Counted from the first letter of the stretch, positions 35,990 to 45,303 are shown. The stretch is 64,000 bases of DNA from Candidatus Hydrogenedentota bacterium (GCA_029552745.1 JAKPDK010000058.1:1-64000); one strand, 5' to 3'. The notes: generated by a model from the letters alone, not told the origin. Numbers and translations: made by a program.

Positions 35990-36018
35990 TTGCGCCGCCC
36001 GGTCAAAATATGTAAAAT
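35990..36018 (+). promoter_or_regulatory. Promoter of the EF-hand sugar importer operon
   Basis: TTGCGC (35990-35995), 17-bp spacer, TAAAAT (36013-36018), about 110 bp upstream of the GTG start at 36130. Confidence 0.6.
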
Positions 36019-36129
36019 CTTGCCGTTTTGTCTTCTGTGAACTTTGGATAGGTATTGGATCTGTAAAAGAACGACGCCAGTTCTATATAATGCGCTCTAA
36101 TCAACGTTTGAAAATGGTATAGAAATCCC

Positions 36130-37839
36130 GTGAAGTACTTGTTTGTCATAGCGCTGGTTTTTCTTGGGATACTCTCTTTTGTAGCGTACTCTTGGAGACC
36201 TGAAACTCAAGACCCCCGTGTCCAAGGTCTCGATTTTTTATTTCAACATATTCCGTCTAACAATTCAGAACGCAGCATTTCGTATGAGAACATGGAAGAG
36301 TTTTTCTGCCAAGTGGACACCGATAAGGACATGAGTCTGACGGCGAAAGACGCTGAAAAGTCTCTGGAAAACCAAGAGGAGATAAACTTTCTAATCCAGA
36401 ACGCAGACGACGACCTGGATGGAAATTTGACCCAAAAAGAGATGACCGCCCTCTTTTCCTACCTCGACCGAAACAAAGATGGACGGCTTACCGTCCAGGA
36501 CTATCCTGAAAAACCTCAAATCGAACTCATATGGTGCAGCGACGACAACCCAGTCCGCCGAGAACAAATACGACTCTTTAACCGATTGTATCCAGAATAT
36601 CGGGTACGTCTTGACCCCCAAAACTCCACTATGGATAAAATCATCGTACAGAGCCTAGCGGGAGTCGGACCCGATGTGTTCGACTGCTACAACCCATACG
36701 CTCTTTCCACCTTTGTACGCGCGGGAGTGGCAAAAGACATCACGGAAGAACTACGCGCGGCGAACTTGTCCATCGAGGAAGCCTGGCCCTCTCTACACCC
36801 AATTCTGGTACACGAAGACCGAGTATACGGAGCTCTTAACAATGCGGCAGCCCCGGCAATCTGGTACAACAAAAGGATGTTTGACGAGGCCGGGGTACCC
36901 TACCCATCGGACGATTGGACGTGGGAAGAATGCATCGACATTTGCCGGCGTCTCACGGTACGGAACGCGCGTGGCCAGATCACCCGTTACGGAATCATCG
37001 GATTTTGGGACTGGAAACTCGGCTTGTTCCAACACGGAGCAAGTATCTTCAACCCGGAAGGCACCCGTTGCGTGCTCGATAAGCCCGAAGCCATCGCCGC
37101 CATGCAATTCATGCAAGACCTCATTTACAAATATGAAGTCATGCCGACGCCTCAGGCTGAGACCGCACTCGCAAGCATGGGGGGCTGGGGCAGTGGAGTC
37201 ATCACCTTGTTTGCCGGCGAACGCGGCGCCATGGCTATCGGCGGTAGATGGTGGCTCTGTATTTTGCGCGACCCAAGTTATGCCCATCTCAAACTCGGCG
37301 CCGTAAGTATCCCAGCGCTAAAACTTCCCGATGGCACCCGCAGCCGCCGGAACTATGCGTACGGCAAGTCCACCCTTGTCAACGCAGCGGGCAAAAACAT
37401 CGAGGGGGCGCTCACATTCGTAAAGTTCTTGTTTAGCCCAGAATGGTCTGCCTTGATTAACCGCCAGGCAGATGCCTTGGGTCCTATCGTGCGATTTAAT
37501 TACACCGACGACTTTCTGCATAATCCGAAACACCCCGAAGAAGATTATAACGACGTATGGCGAACGGCACTCGAAAATGCCGAAGCAGAAATCATCAGTC
37601 CCTATGTGAACGGCCAAGTGGTAGACCGCATCTTAGTGAAACAAACCGATCTTTTGCGGATAAATCTTAAAAGTGCACGTGACGCCATGGTTGACGCCAC
37701 AAAACGGATTAACGAAGCCATCATCGAAAACTTAGCGCGCGATAGAGTTCTTCGAGATCAATATTACGCGGCATTGAAAAAAGGTGCCGAACCCGCCTGG
37801 GAACCAGGGGCAAAATTGCCATGGGAGCAAAAAAGATGA
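36130..37839 (+). CDS. ABC sugar-binding protein with three N-terminal EF-hand loops
   Basis: 569 residues. An N-terminal membrane anchor (4-20) without lipobox cysteine is followed by three canonical 12-residue calcium loops: D63-D74 (DTDKDMSLTAKD), D93-E104 (DDDLDGNLTQKE) and D113-D124 (DRNKDGRLTVQD). From about 130 it is a family 1 solute-binding protein (IELIWCSDDNPVRREQI, GVGPDVFDCY, AAPAIWYNKRMFDEAGVPYP). It should capture an oligosaccharide for the MalF/MalG-like permease encoded next, with possible calcium control. Translation starts at GTG 36130. Its stop overlaps the permease start (ATGA). The fusion is uncommon for this family. Confidence 0.88.
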   Translation: MKYLFVIALVFLGILSFVAYSWRPETQDPRVQGLDFLFQHIPSNNSERSISYENMEEFFCQVDTDKDMSLTAKDAEKSLENQEEINFLIQNADDDLDGNLTQKEMTALFSYLDRNKDGRLTVQDYPEKPQIELIWCSDDNPVRREQIRLFNRLYPEYRVRLDPQNSTMDKIIVQSLAGVGPDVFDCYNPYALSTFVRAGVAKDITEELRAANLSIEEAWPSLHPILVHEDRVYGALNNAAAPAIWYNKRMFDEAGVPYPSDDWTWEECIDICRRLTVRNARGQITRYGIIGFWDWKLGLFQHGASIFNPEGTRCVLDKPEAIAAMQFMQDLIYKYEVMPTPQAETALASMGGWGSGVITLFAGERGAMAIGGRWWLCILRDPSYAHLKLGAVSIPALKLPDGTRSRRNYAYGKSTLVNAAGKNIEGALTFVKFLFSPEWSALINRQADALGPIVRFNYTDDFLHNPKHPEEDYNDVWRTALENAEAEIISPYVNGQVVDRILVKQTDLLRINLKSARDAMVDATKRINEAIIENLARDRVLRDQYYAALKKGAEPAWEPGAKLPWEQKR

Positions 37840-38786
37840 AACGCCAAACCCAAACCACCCTCGTAGCCTGGTGTTTCCTCTTACCCAACTTCCTCGGATT
37901 CTGCATTTTCACCGCGGGGCCCGTGCTTTTTTCCTTCTTTGCCGCCTTCACCAACTGGACATTGTCCGCCACGATCCCCCTTCAGTTCATCGGCTTGCAA
38001 AACTTTACCAAACTCCTCCGCGACCCCGACTTCTGGTTGTATTCGGCAAACACCGTCTACCTAATGCTAGGGATGCCCGTTGCCATCGGGGGTTCTCTCG
38101 CGCTGGCTGTGCTGCTTAGCCAAAAAATCCGGGGCGTCGTGGTTTATCGTACCTTGTTCTATCTCCCCAGCTTCACGGCTGGAGTCGCCTTGTTTATCTT
38201 GTGGAAAAAACTTTTTAACCCCGACTTCGGTCCCATCAACCTCATCCTTCAATACGTGTTTGGCTTGACTCCCTCGCAGCTCCCCGGTTGGCTCAGCTCC
38301 ACCAAGAACATATTAGGACTCGCCGTGGAAAACCTGGGATTCACCCGTAGTCAGTTCGGGATAGGTGCTCGCGACGCCATCATCATCATGGGCATTTGGA
38401 CTGCCGTCGGCGGCGGTAATATGCTCCTGTACCTCGCCGGAATATCCAACATTCCCACGGAGCTTTACGAAGCAGCAGAAATCGACGGTGCCGGAACCTG
38501 GGCAAAGTTCCGACACGTTACATGGCCTCAACTCGCCCCCACCACCTTTTTCATCCTGGTGATGAGTTTCATCGGCGGGTTGCAGGGCGGCTTCGAACAA
38601 GCTCGCGTAATGACCATGGGCGGCCCTGCTGGTACGACAACCACCCTGTCGTATTACATCTACACAAAAGCATTTGAAGAGTTTCAGCTCGGTTATGCTT
38701 CCGCAGTGGCCTGGATGCTTTTCGTCATCATTTTCGGCATAACCTTGCTTAACTGGCGGTTTGGAAGCCGATATGTCAATTACTAA
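37836..38786 (+). CDS. Sugar ABC transporter permease, MalF-like
   Basis: 316-residue inner-membrane permease of a CUT1-type importer with about six membrane helices (VAWCFLLPNFLGFCIFTAG at the start). The EAA loop contacting the ATPase is ELYEAAEIDGAGTWAKFRHVTWPQLAP. The ATG at 37836 was preferred over 37821 because GGAGC precedes it by seven bases and it overlaps the upstream stop. A loop of about 40 residues (FNPDFGPINLILQYVFGLTP and what follows) is larger than in typical members. No ATPase gene is in the cluster; a shared MsmX/MalK-type ATPase encoded elsewhere is likely. Confidence 0.93.
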   Translation: MKRQTQTTLVAWCFLLPNFLGFCIFTAGPVLFSFFAAFTNWTLSATIPLQFIGLQNFTKLLRDPDFWLYSANTVYLMLGMPVAIGGSLALAVLLSQKIRGVVVYRTLFYLPSFTAGVALFILWKKLFNPDFGPINLILQYVFGLTPSQLPGWLSSTKNILGLAVENLGFTRSQFGIGARDAIIIMGIWTAVGGGNMLLYLAGISNIPTELYEAAEIDGAGTWAKFRHVTWPQLAPTTFFILVMSFIGGLQGGFEQARVMTMGGPAGTTTTLSYYIYTKAFEEFQLGYASAVAWMLFVIIFGITLLNWRFGSRYVNY

Positions 38787-39924
38787 TCCCAATCAAGAAC
38801 AGTTCAACTTCCGAGGCTGGTGGTTCCGCAAAGGACGCTTCCTTTTATCCCATCTATTTCTAGGTTTTCTCGCCCTTACCATGTTATTGCCGTTTCTCTG
38901 GATGCTCAACGCAAGCATCAAACCGCTGGACGCCATTGAGCAACTAAGTCCATTGCCGGAGCGCCCCCAAAAAGCCCGCTTCGTCGAACAAATGGAAATC
39001 GGGAAGAAAGATACCTTATTTCCCCTTCGCTCCTGGGAAAAAAAACTGCAATACTACACGAACCTGCTGGGACCCGAACAAGTCCAACAACTGTGGGAAA
39101 AGTTCGTTCGAGAACATCCCAAAATCGGTTTGCCGCCGCAGGGGGATCCAAACGTCGAGCTTCAACGCGTTTCTGCAAACCTACGAAATACTTTCCTCGA
39201 GTACCTCGCAGAGACCCAGTTTTCCCTCGCTCGCTACTACAGCCATTACGCCCGCACAAATTACCACAACGTTTGGAATTCCAAGGACATTTCCTTCAAG
39301 AGATACTACTTCAACAGCCTCTTCGTTGCCGCATGGGTCACCTTGCTCCAATGTTTCACCAGCGCCATGGCAGCCTACGCCTTTTCGCGCCTTCATTGGC
39401 CTGGCCGCGACAGTGTGTTCAAACTTTACCTTGCCACCATGATGATCCCCGGCGTCGTTACCATGATCCCCAACTTCGCCCTCATGGTTAAATTACGTTT
39501 GCTGGATTCTTACGTGGGTCTCATCGTGCCGGCCGCATTCAGCGCCTTCGGTACATTCCTATTACGCCAATTTATGCTCACCATTCCACCATCTTTGGAC
39601 GAAGCCGCCATCATCGACGGCGCCAGCCAATGGCAAATCTTTTCCGACATCATCCTACCCCTATCCCGGCCGGGTCTGATTGTGTTGTCCATCTTCACAT
39701 TTATGGGAAACTATGGCAGCTTCTTCTGGCCGCTCGTGCTGATCAAAAGCGAGCACCTTCGCACGTTACCCATTGGAATGCTCTACTTCGATTCCAACTA
39801 CGGCAACCAAACTAACCTCATCATGGCAGCGTCCGTCATGAATATCGTCCCCCTCATCATCCTTTTCGTCGCCGTGCAAAAACACCTCGTTCGCGGTATC
39901 CAACTCGGCGCCATCAAAGGTTGA
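38773..39924 (+). CDS. Sugar ABC transporter permease, MalG-like, with a large periplasmic insert
   Basis: 383-residue inner-membrane permease. The first helix (about 28-48) is followed by an extra segment of about 100 residues (roughly 55-165) rich in charged and aromatic residues, which is absent from ordinary MalG proteins of about 280 residues. The remaining five helices and the EAA loop (LDEAAIIDGASQWQIF) are standard. It overlaps the MalF-like gene by 14 bp. The ATG at 38773 was chosen over the TTG at 38761. The insert lies on the outer side and might contact the EF-hand binding protein. Confidence 0.9.
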   Translation: MSITNPNQEQFNFRGWWFRKGRFLLSHLFLGFLALTMLLPFLWMLNASIKPLDAIEQLSPLPERPQKARFVEQMEIGKKDTLFPLRSWEKKLQYYTNLLGPEQVQQLWEKFVREHPKIGLPPQGDPNVELQRVSANLRNTFLEYLAETQFSLARYYSHYARTNYHNVWNSKDISFKRYYFNSLFVAAWVTLLQCFTSAMAAYAFSRLHWPGRDSVFKLYLATMMIPGVVTMIPNFALMVKLRLLDSYVGLIVPAAFSAFGTFLLRQFMLTIPPSLDEAAIIDGASQWQIFSDIILPLSRPGLIVLSIFTFMGNYGSFFWPLVLIKSEHLRTLPIGMLYFDSNYGNQTNLIMAASVMNIVPLIILFVAVQKHLVRGIQLGAIKG

Positions 39925-40154
39925 CACCCCATCTGTTGCTAGACACTCACCCAAATAGGTATAACTGAAGAGAAGCAAAGGAGTTTTAAAATCGATTATT
40001 CCATTGCGAGACCATTAGGATCAAAAATAGTAGGCTCAAATCGATTAGAAAAATTGAAGCAGCCACACACCTTAAAAAATATCGCACACAGTAGTTATTT
40101 TTTTCGAAATTCACGAAACGTAAATCTCTAAATTTTAGAAAGAAAGGGAGAGCG

Positions 40155-41180
40155 ATGAAGAAAGCGAAAGTGTTTCGTGTGGGTGTCATTGGGGCAGGGT
40201 CAATTGCGCAGCATTGTCATTTGCCAGGCTACAAGAAATGTGGGAATGTGGAGCTGGTTGCTTTTGCAGACCCCGCCCTAGAGCGTCACAAAGAGGTTTT
40301 GGAAAAGTTCCCAGAGATGAAGGGATATAAAGACTACCGGCGAATGCTGGAAGTGGAGAGTCTGGACGTCGTCAGTGTGTGCGCTCCGAACAAGGTTCAT
40401 CCTCCCGCAGCGATTGCGGCGTTGGAGGCGGGTTGTCATGTCCTTTGCGAAAAGCCCATGGCAACGACAATGAAAGAAGCCGATGCTATGATCGATGCGG
40501 CGCGTCGTGCCAAAAAGAAACTCATGGTAGGTTTCACCCATCGGTTATTCACCGGCCCGCAAAAGTGCAAAGAACTTCTTAAGAAAAAAGCCATTGGAAA
40601 GCCGTTTATGATGCGCGTGCGGTTTGCCCATGGCGGCCCTTATCCTGGATGGGCGAAAGACCCCAATACGTTCTACAATCCTCGTACGGCGGCGGGCGGC
40701 GCCATGCTGGACATGGGCATCCACGCCATTGACTTGTGTCTCTGGCTTTTTGGCAAGGTAAACGCGGTGATGGCAAAGTCCGCCACGATCATCAAAAAGA
40801 TACGCGTAGATGATAATGCTGTCTTGTTGCTGGAGTTCGCCAACGGCGCTTTGGGTTATATCGATGTCGGCTGGACAAGCAAACCGGGCTTCAATGGCTT
40901 TGAAATCTATGGTACGGAAGGCTCGCTTATCTGTGACTATGCCAAAGGGTTACAGCAGTGCGGGGGTGTCGCCTCTGCAGGAAAAGATAGCAAACTGGAA
41001 TGGACCATGCTCGATGAACATCCCACCCGCGGAGGTTGGGAAATCGAAATCCCCCACTGGATGGATGTGGTAACAGGCAAGAAACCTCTCGAAATGGACG
41101 CGCAAGCAGGAAAGAATTCATTGGCTGTGGCTCTCGCGGCGTATCAATCCAGTAAAAAAGGGAAACGCGTCGTTCTGTAA
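40155..41180 (+). CDS. Gfo/Idh/MocA-family NAD(P)-dependent oxidoreductase
   Basis: 341 residues, cytoplasmic. An N-terminal Rossmann fold (VGVIGAGSIAQHCHLPGY) binds NAD(P). The family motif CEKPMATT lies near 97 and carries the catalytic lysine. The C-terminal domain supplies GGAMLDMGIHAIDLCLWL with the conserved Asp and His pair. The enzyme oxidises or reduces a sugar, inositol or sugar derivative. GGGAG lies seven bases before the ATG. It is about 230 bp after the sugar importer on the same strand, so may handle the imported sugar. The exact substrate cannot be inferred. Confidence 0.9.
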   Translation: MKKAKVFRVGVIGAGSIAQHCHLPGYKKCGNVELVAFADPALERHKEVLEKFPEMKGYKDYRRMLEVESLDVVSVCAPNKVHPPAAIAALEAGCHVLCEKPMATTMKEADAMIDAARRAKKKLMVGFTHRLFTGPQKCKELLKKKAIGKPFMMRVRFAHGGPYPGWAKDPNTFYNPRTAAGGAMLDMGIHAIDLCLWLFGKVNAVMAKSATIIKKIRVDDNAVLLLEFANGALGYIDVGWTSKPGFNGFEIYGTEGSLICDYAKGLQQCGGVASAGKDSKLEWTMLDEHPTRGGWEIEIPHWMDVVTGKKPLEMDAQAGKNSLAVALAAYQSSKKGKRVVL

Positions 41181-41201
41181 GCCGAGTACTTAAAATCGGG
41201 G

Positions 41202-41239
41202 TTCGGCGGTTGATCCTTCTTCGCGGTTCAACCGCCGAA
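41202..41239 (+). terminator. Hairpin after the oxidoreductase gene
   Basis: A perfect 12-bp stem (TTCGGCGGTTGA with its complement at 41228-41239) and a 14-base loop lie 22 bp after the stop. There is no T-run, so it is an atypical terminator or an mRNA-stabilising hairpin. Confidence 0.5.
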
Positions 41240-41312
41240 TCATGTAAACAAAACAGTAACTTCTGAAGGTCAAGTGTTTGATCTCAGGCAAATCCGCCGG
41301 AAAAGGGCACTT

Positions 41313-42104
41313 ATGAAACGGTATGCAGTTCTCGCCTTGATACTATCTCTTGCCGGATGTCAAATAACCCCATACTTAGGTGCAGCGCGAGAATTTCGGA
41401 CCGTAAACACGAGCGCCTATGAATTGAGCATTAGCAAATCCGGGCGAATGTCACTATCTCTTCCCTCGGGCGCGGTCGTTTTAACCAATGCCTATCCCGC
41501 CATGAGCGCCGAACAAGATCAACGCCCCAAACCCATAAACATTCCAGGTGTATTCAGCACCCGCACCATGGGTAAGACCAAACTGGGCGAAGGGCACGGA
41601 ATCTTGCTTAAAAAAGGTGATTACCGCTGGCTTTTGCAGACGTATACGACAGAACCATTTCTCACCGTCCAGGTCACTTATACCAACACATCGAAAAAGA
41701 CCGTCAAAGTCCGAATGTTGTCACCCCTTTGTGCCCAGCTGCCCCTCCTTCTTGCCACTAACTCAGCGGAAACTCCGGTGCAAGATACTTCGAATCCCGA
41801 CGTACCCATTCCTGACAAATACGCGCTGATCCAGGACTCACAAACAGGATCTTTTTTGTTGGCAGCGTTCTTGACCCGCAACACGTCTCTTACGAAGATA
41901 TCTGTTGAGCATTCACAAAACACGCGCCGCCCCGTTTCAGAAATCCTAGCCGCCGATGTCTATGACCCTCCTGCGGAAGTCCCGCCGGGCGGTTCGCTCA
42001 CGTCCGATTTGTTATACCTCGCCGTTGGAGAAAACGACCCGACCGAGGCAGCTCTACGGTTCAAAGCCGCTGCGGAAAAGTTCTACACGGACGCGACACG
42101 CTGA
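41313..42104 (+). CDS. Lipoprotein resembling the N-terminal beta-sandwich of GH36 alpha-galactosidases
   Basis: 263 residues with a lipoprotein signal (MKRYAVLALILSLAGC, lipobox LAGC). The mature part is all-beta, with stretches such as YELSISKSGRMSLSLPSGAVVL and PVQDTSNPDVPIPDKYALIQDSQTGSFLLAAFLT. The latter, and the closing LLYLAVGENDPTEAALRFKAAAEKF, recall the N-terminal supersandwich of GH36 melibiases. No catalytic barrel follows, so it would be a stand-alone glycan-binding domain or a truncated enzyme. AAAAGGG precedes the ATG. Family assignment is tentative. Confidence 0.6.
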   Translation: MKRYAVLALILSLAGCQITPYLGAAREFRTVNTSAYELSISKSGRMSLSLPSGAVVLTNAYPAMSAEQDQRPKPINIPGVFSTRTMGKTKLGEGHGILLKKGDYRWLLQTYTTEPFLTVQVTYTNTSKKTVKVRMLSPLCAQLPLLLATNSAETPVQDTSNPDVPIPDKYALIQDSQTGSFLLAAFLTRNTSLTKISVEHSQNTRRPVSEILAADVYDPPAEVPPGGSLTSDLLYLAVGENDPTEAALRFKAAAEKFYTDATR

Positions 42105-42126
42105 TAAAACTTGTGTGGGCTGTCTT

Positions 42127-42726
42127 TTAACTGCTTTTTGCGTGCAAGGCTTCGTACGTGTTGACGCGCTGGCTCACAATCTCATAGGGCTTGCGAAGCG
42201 TCCCGCTCTCAACTTCATACACATAGCCGGAGATCGTTACGTCTTTGGGGATGAGCGGACTTTTCCGGAGCGCTTCCACCTGCGCCAATACCGACGCATC
42301 TACATCTTCAAAAAGTCGTATCCACTTCCCAAAGGCACCTTTTTCCAAATGCAATTCCGGCAGTGTGGGGTCAACCCCAGGGGCATCCGTGTCTATGCCT
42401 TTCTTTCGGAGGGCGTCCACGAGGTCATCCGCCTTCGCGCTCATCATGCCGCATTCGGTGTGACCCAAGACGACAATTTCCGTAGTTCCAAAAAACTGCG
42501 TCGTTAGCATCGCCGAGCGGATAGCGTCGTCCGTGGCGAGCCCTCCGGCATTGCGGAAGATATGGGCGTCTCCATCCTGGATCCCCAGCGCTTCGTTCAC
42601 AGGGATGCGTTCATCCATGCACGTCAACACCCACAACCGTCGATTGTTGGGTATCCCCAATTGCCGCCTTAGCGCCCACGACTCTCGTTCCTTAATCCGC
42701 GCGTCAATCTCATCTCTCAGTGCCAT
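42127..42726 (-). CDS. Beta-class carbonic anhydrase
   Basis: Interconverts carbon dioxide and bicarbonate. It has 199 residues with all zinc-site residues: C36, D38 and R40 in LTCMDERI, and H89 and C92 in LGHTECGM. The RNAGG loop (58-62) is also conserved. It fits the small single-domain beta type and is cytoplasmic. GGAGGA lies eight bases before the ATG. Its neighbours on both sides are unrelated by function and transcribed in the other direction, so it appears monocistronic. Confidence 0.93.
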   Translation of the reverse strand: MALRDEIDARIKERESWALRRQLGIPNNRRLWVLTCMDERIPVNEALGIQDGDAHIFRNAGGLATDDAIRSAMLTTQFFGTTEIVVLGHTECGMMSAKADDLVDALRKKGIDTDAPGVDPTLPELHLEKGAFGKWIRLFEDVDASVLAQVEALRKSPLIPKDVTISGYVYEVESGTLRKPYEIVSQRVNTYEALHAKSS

Positions 42727-42890
42727 AACGTAAGCTCCTCCATAATGTAGTTGAACAAGACATCAACCGCGTTTTCATGTTAAGTAACATTGATACGTCG
42801 CGTTTCATTCCTTATTAGAATTATCATGATATAAATATATATATACATCGCGCCTTCCCAAAGTGAGACTTCCGTGTCACGCGTCCCAGT

Positions 42891-42919
42891 TTGACGTGTA
42901 AACACATTCCCTGTAATGT
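42891..42919 (+). promoter_or_regulatory. Promoter of the SMP-30 gene
   Basis: TTGACG (42891-42896), 17-bp spacer, TAATGT (42914-42919), about 55 bp upstream of the GTG at 42974. Confidence 0.45.
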
Positions 42920-42973
42920 ATTTATAAGGACTATGGACGCGCTCCTATAAGTACGAGCGGAGAAACAAGACCG

Positions 42974-43957
42974 GTGACACCTGCAGTCGCAAAGTTCCTG
43001 ATGTATACAGTGCTTGCGCTAAGCTCTCTTACCGCAAATGCGTCCGAACAACCACAATCAAAAGAAGGGCAAAAACAAATGAACGATTCTCCACAAGTGG
43101 AGTTAATTGCAGATTATCAATGTGTCTGTGGCGAAAATCCCCTTTGGCACACGGACGAACAACGGCTGTACTGGGTGGATATCCCAAGAGGGCGTCTGTA
43201 CCGCTACGACCCAAACACCGAGACGCATGAGCAGGTGTTTCAGAGCCAGGAAGCCATCGGAGGGTTCACCTTTCAACAGGACGGCAGTGTGCTGCTGTTT
43301 ATGGCGCGCGGTGCAGTGATGCAGTGGCGAGAGTCGGGCACAACCGTTATTTTGTCGGAAATCGCTGACGAGCGGGAAACTCGATTCAATGATGTCATTG
43401 CGGACCCGCTTGGCGCGGTATTTTGCGGCACGATGCCCACAAAAGACCGATTGGGCAGGTTGTATCGTCTCGAACCGGATAGAAGCCTCAAAAGACTCTT
43501 GGACGGCATCGGTTGTTCAAACGGTTTAGGTTTCTCGCCCGACCGAAAACGACTGTATTACACCGACTCGCCCAAACGAGAGATCTACGTGTTCGACTAC
43601 AACGAAACCACAGGTGCGATTAGTAATCAGCGTGTCTTTGTGACCATTCCCGAAGGACAAGGTTCGCCAGACGGCCTCACGGTGGACTCAGAAGGTTATG
43701 TTTGGTCGGCATTGTGGGACGGTTGGTGCATAGTCCGATTCCGTCCGGATGGCACGGAGGAACGACGCATACAATTTCCGGCAAAAAAGACGTCCAGCCT
43801 TGCGTTTGGCGGCAAAGATTTGACCGATATTTATGTCACTACCGCTGGAGGCGACAACAAAACAGAAAACGGCGCCGGAGCAGGCGCCTTGTTCCGCGTA
43901 AAAACGGTTATTCGTGGGCTTCCTGAATTTCGGTCGCGCATACGCCTACCCGAATAG
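42974..43957 (+). CDS. Secreted SMP-30/gluconolactonase-family protein
   Basis: 327 residues starting at GTG 42974 with a Sec signal peptide (cleavage near NASEQP). A six-bladed beta-propeller follows, with the family motifs GENPLWHTDEQRLYWVDI (metal-binding Glu), RFNDVIADPLGAVFCGTM (Asn), GCSNGLGFSPDRKRLYYTDS and GSPDGLTVDSEGYVWSALWDG (Asp). These enzymes hydrolyse sugar lactones using a divalent metal. Export is less usual and implies periplasmic lactone hydrolysis after sugar oxidation. GGAG lies about 11 bases before the start. Confidence 0.88.
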   Translation: MTPAVAKFLMYTVLALSSLTANASEQPQSKEGQKQMNDSPQVELIADYQCVCGENPLWHTDEQRLYWVDIPRGRLYRYDPNTETHEQVFQSQEAIGGFTFQQDGSVLLFMARGAVMQWRESGTTVILSEIADERETRFNDVIADPLGAVFCGTMPTKDRLGRLYRLEPDRSLKRLLDGIGCSNGLGFSPDRKRLYYTDSPKREIYVFDYNETTGAISNQRVFVTIPEGQGSPDGLTVDSEGYVWSALWDGWCIVRFRPDGTEERRIQFPAKKTSSLAFGGKDLTDIYVTTAGGDNKTENGAGAGALFRVKTVIRGLPEFRSRIRLPE

Positions 43958-44007
43958 ACGAACGAGCAGGTCCCCCCGCAGGTACCGTTTTGAGCACAGC
44001 GTGCATC

Positions 44008-45303
44008 ATGTCTGACCTAAAAGACAAATTAGCCTCGATTCTGACGCGCCATGACGTGGTCACCGGACGCGAACTACGCCGCCGGTTGGAAGAACTCCAG
44101 CAGCGCCGTGCCGCCGGGGAATACGAGATTGACAAAGTGGTGCCCGGAGAACTGGTCCAGGGGAAAGACTCGGCATTTTATCTCGTCCGAACACAGATAC
44201 CGATGGATACTTCCCACGGGGTTATCCCCCTTAACACCATCCACCAAATCATTCCAGAGCATATCGCCTTAGCCGCCTGCGACCCCGAACTTGAGGATTT
44301 CGACCCAACCAAGACCATCTTTTTCGACGTCGAAACCACCGGCTTGGCTGGCGGAACAGGTACCGTCGCCTTCCTAGTGGGTTTGGGGTATATCAAAGGC
44401 GAAGTCCTTCACGTAGACCAATGCTTTCTGCGCGATTTTGACGATGAACCCGCCATGCTGGATTACACCCAGGAAGTTCTGAAACGCTACGAAACGATTG
44501 TGAGTTATAACGGCAAGAGTTTCGACGTACCTCTCTTGCGAACCCGATTCATTCAGAACCGCCTGCGCCCTGCCACCGAACGCCTTCGCCAACTCGACCT
44601 GCTTCATGCGTCCCGCCGATTATGGAAAGCGCGCTTGGCAGATTGTTCTTTAAGAAACGTCGAAGAAGGTATACTAGGTTTCAGAAGACACGGCGACATT
44701 CCCAGCGAAGAAATCCCCGAGATTTGGCTGGAATACCTCAGAACCCGGGATGCCCGAAAACTCGACCGTGTGTTCTATCACCACCGCATGGACGTCGTTT
44801 CACTCGTGGCGCTCACGAGCCGCCTCTCCCAAAACATCAGCGCCGCCCATGAAAACCGCCTGGAATACGCGGAAGACCACCTTTCCTTGATCCGGCTACT
44901 CTTCCGCCAACGAGCTTATCATCAAGTTGTAGAACTGGGTAACAAATTACTTGAAACGGAGACAGAACCCGCTCTCCGCTGCACCTGCTTTGAATATGTG
45001 GGCTTTGCCCTGAAACGGCTAGGTTACTGGGACGAAATGGAAAACCTATGGAAACAGTTACTACATGAACTTCCCAATCACCTTGCCGCTTATCTAGAAC
45101 TTGCCAAGTTCTACGAACACCGTGCCCGCGACCTTTCACAAGCGGAACAAATCTGCCGTACCGCACTTCAGTTTCTCGAAACCCGCATCGCCCTTCGCGA
45201 AGACCCCCTCGATGAGAATTACCGCGACGCCTTTCAGTTCCGCCTAGAACGAATCCAACGAAAACTTTCCCGAAACACACAGAGTTTCTTTGAAGAGCCT
45301 TAA
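44008..45303 (+). CDS. DEDDh-type 3'-5' exonuclease-like protein with C-terminal TPR repeats (YprB-like)
   Basis: 431 residues. The RNase H-like exonuclease domain (about 95-270) shows motif I FFDVETTGLAGGTG (Asp and Glu), motif II in ETIVSYNGKSFDVPLL (Asp) and motif III HHRMDVVSL (His and Asp). It matches the YprB-like family of single-strand nucleases. The C-terminal part (about 290-415) contains TPR-like helix pairs. No DNA-binding domain is visible. Candidate starts are TTG 43990 and ATG 44008; the latter was preferred. There is no clear ribosome site. The RNA or DNA substrate is unknown. Confidence 0.83.
   Translation: MSDLKDKLASILTRHDVVTGRELRRRLEELQQRRAAGEYEIDKVVPGELVQGKDSAFYLVRTQIPMDTSHGVIPLNTIHQIIPEHIALAACDPELEDFDPTKTIFFDVETTGLAGGTGTVAFLVGLGYIKGEVLHVDQCFLRDFDDEPAMLDYTQEVLKRYETIVSYNGKSFDVPLLRTRFIQNRLRPATERLRQLDLLHASRRLWKARLADCSLRNVEEGILGFRRHGDIPSEEIPEIWLEYLRTRDARKLDRVFYHHRMDVVSLVALTSRLSQNISAAHENRLEYAEDHLSLIRLLFRQRAYHQVVELGNKLLETETEPALRCTCFEYVGFALKRLGYWDEMENLWKQLLHELPNHLAAYLELAKFYEHRARDLSQAEQICRTALQFLETRIALREDPLDENYRDAFQFRLERIQRKLSRNTQSFFEEP

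Larger units (their letters stand above)
35501..36129. other. Intergenic region with spaced direct repeats and a promoter
   Basis: 629 bp between divergent genes. It holds two identical 28-bp repeats (35848-35875, 35905-35932), an inverted 8-mer flanking them (CTCTTGGC 35832-35839, GCCAAGAG 35936-35943) and the promoter at 35990-36018. The overlapping open frame reads through the repeats, giving LPLVLFPKTQ twice, and is judged non-coding. Confidence 0.65.

Noticed and set aside
42835-42848. Short AT repeat as a replication origin or binding site
   Set aside because: About a dozen bases of alternating A and T in a promoter region; no DnaA boxes or iterons nearby.
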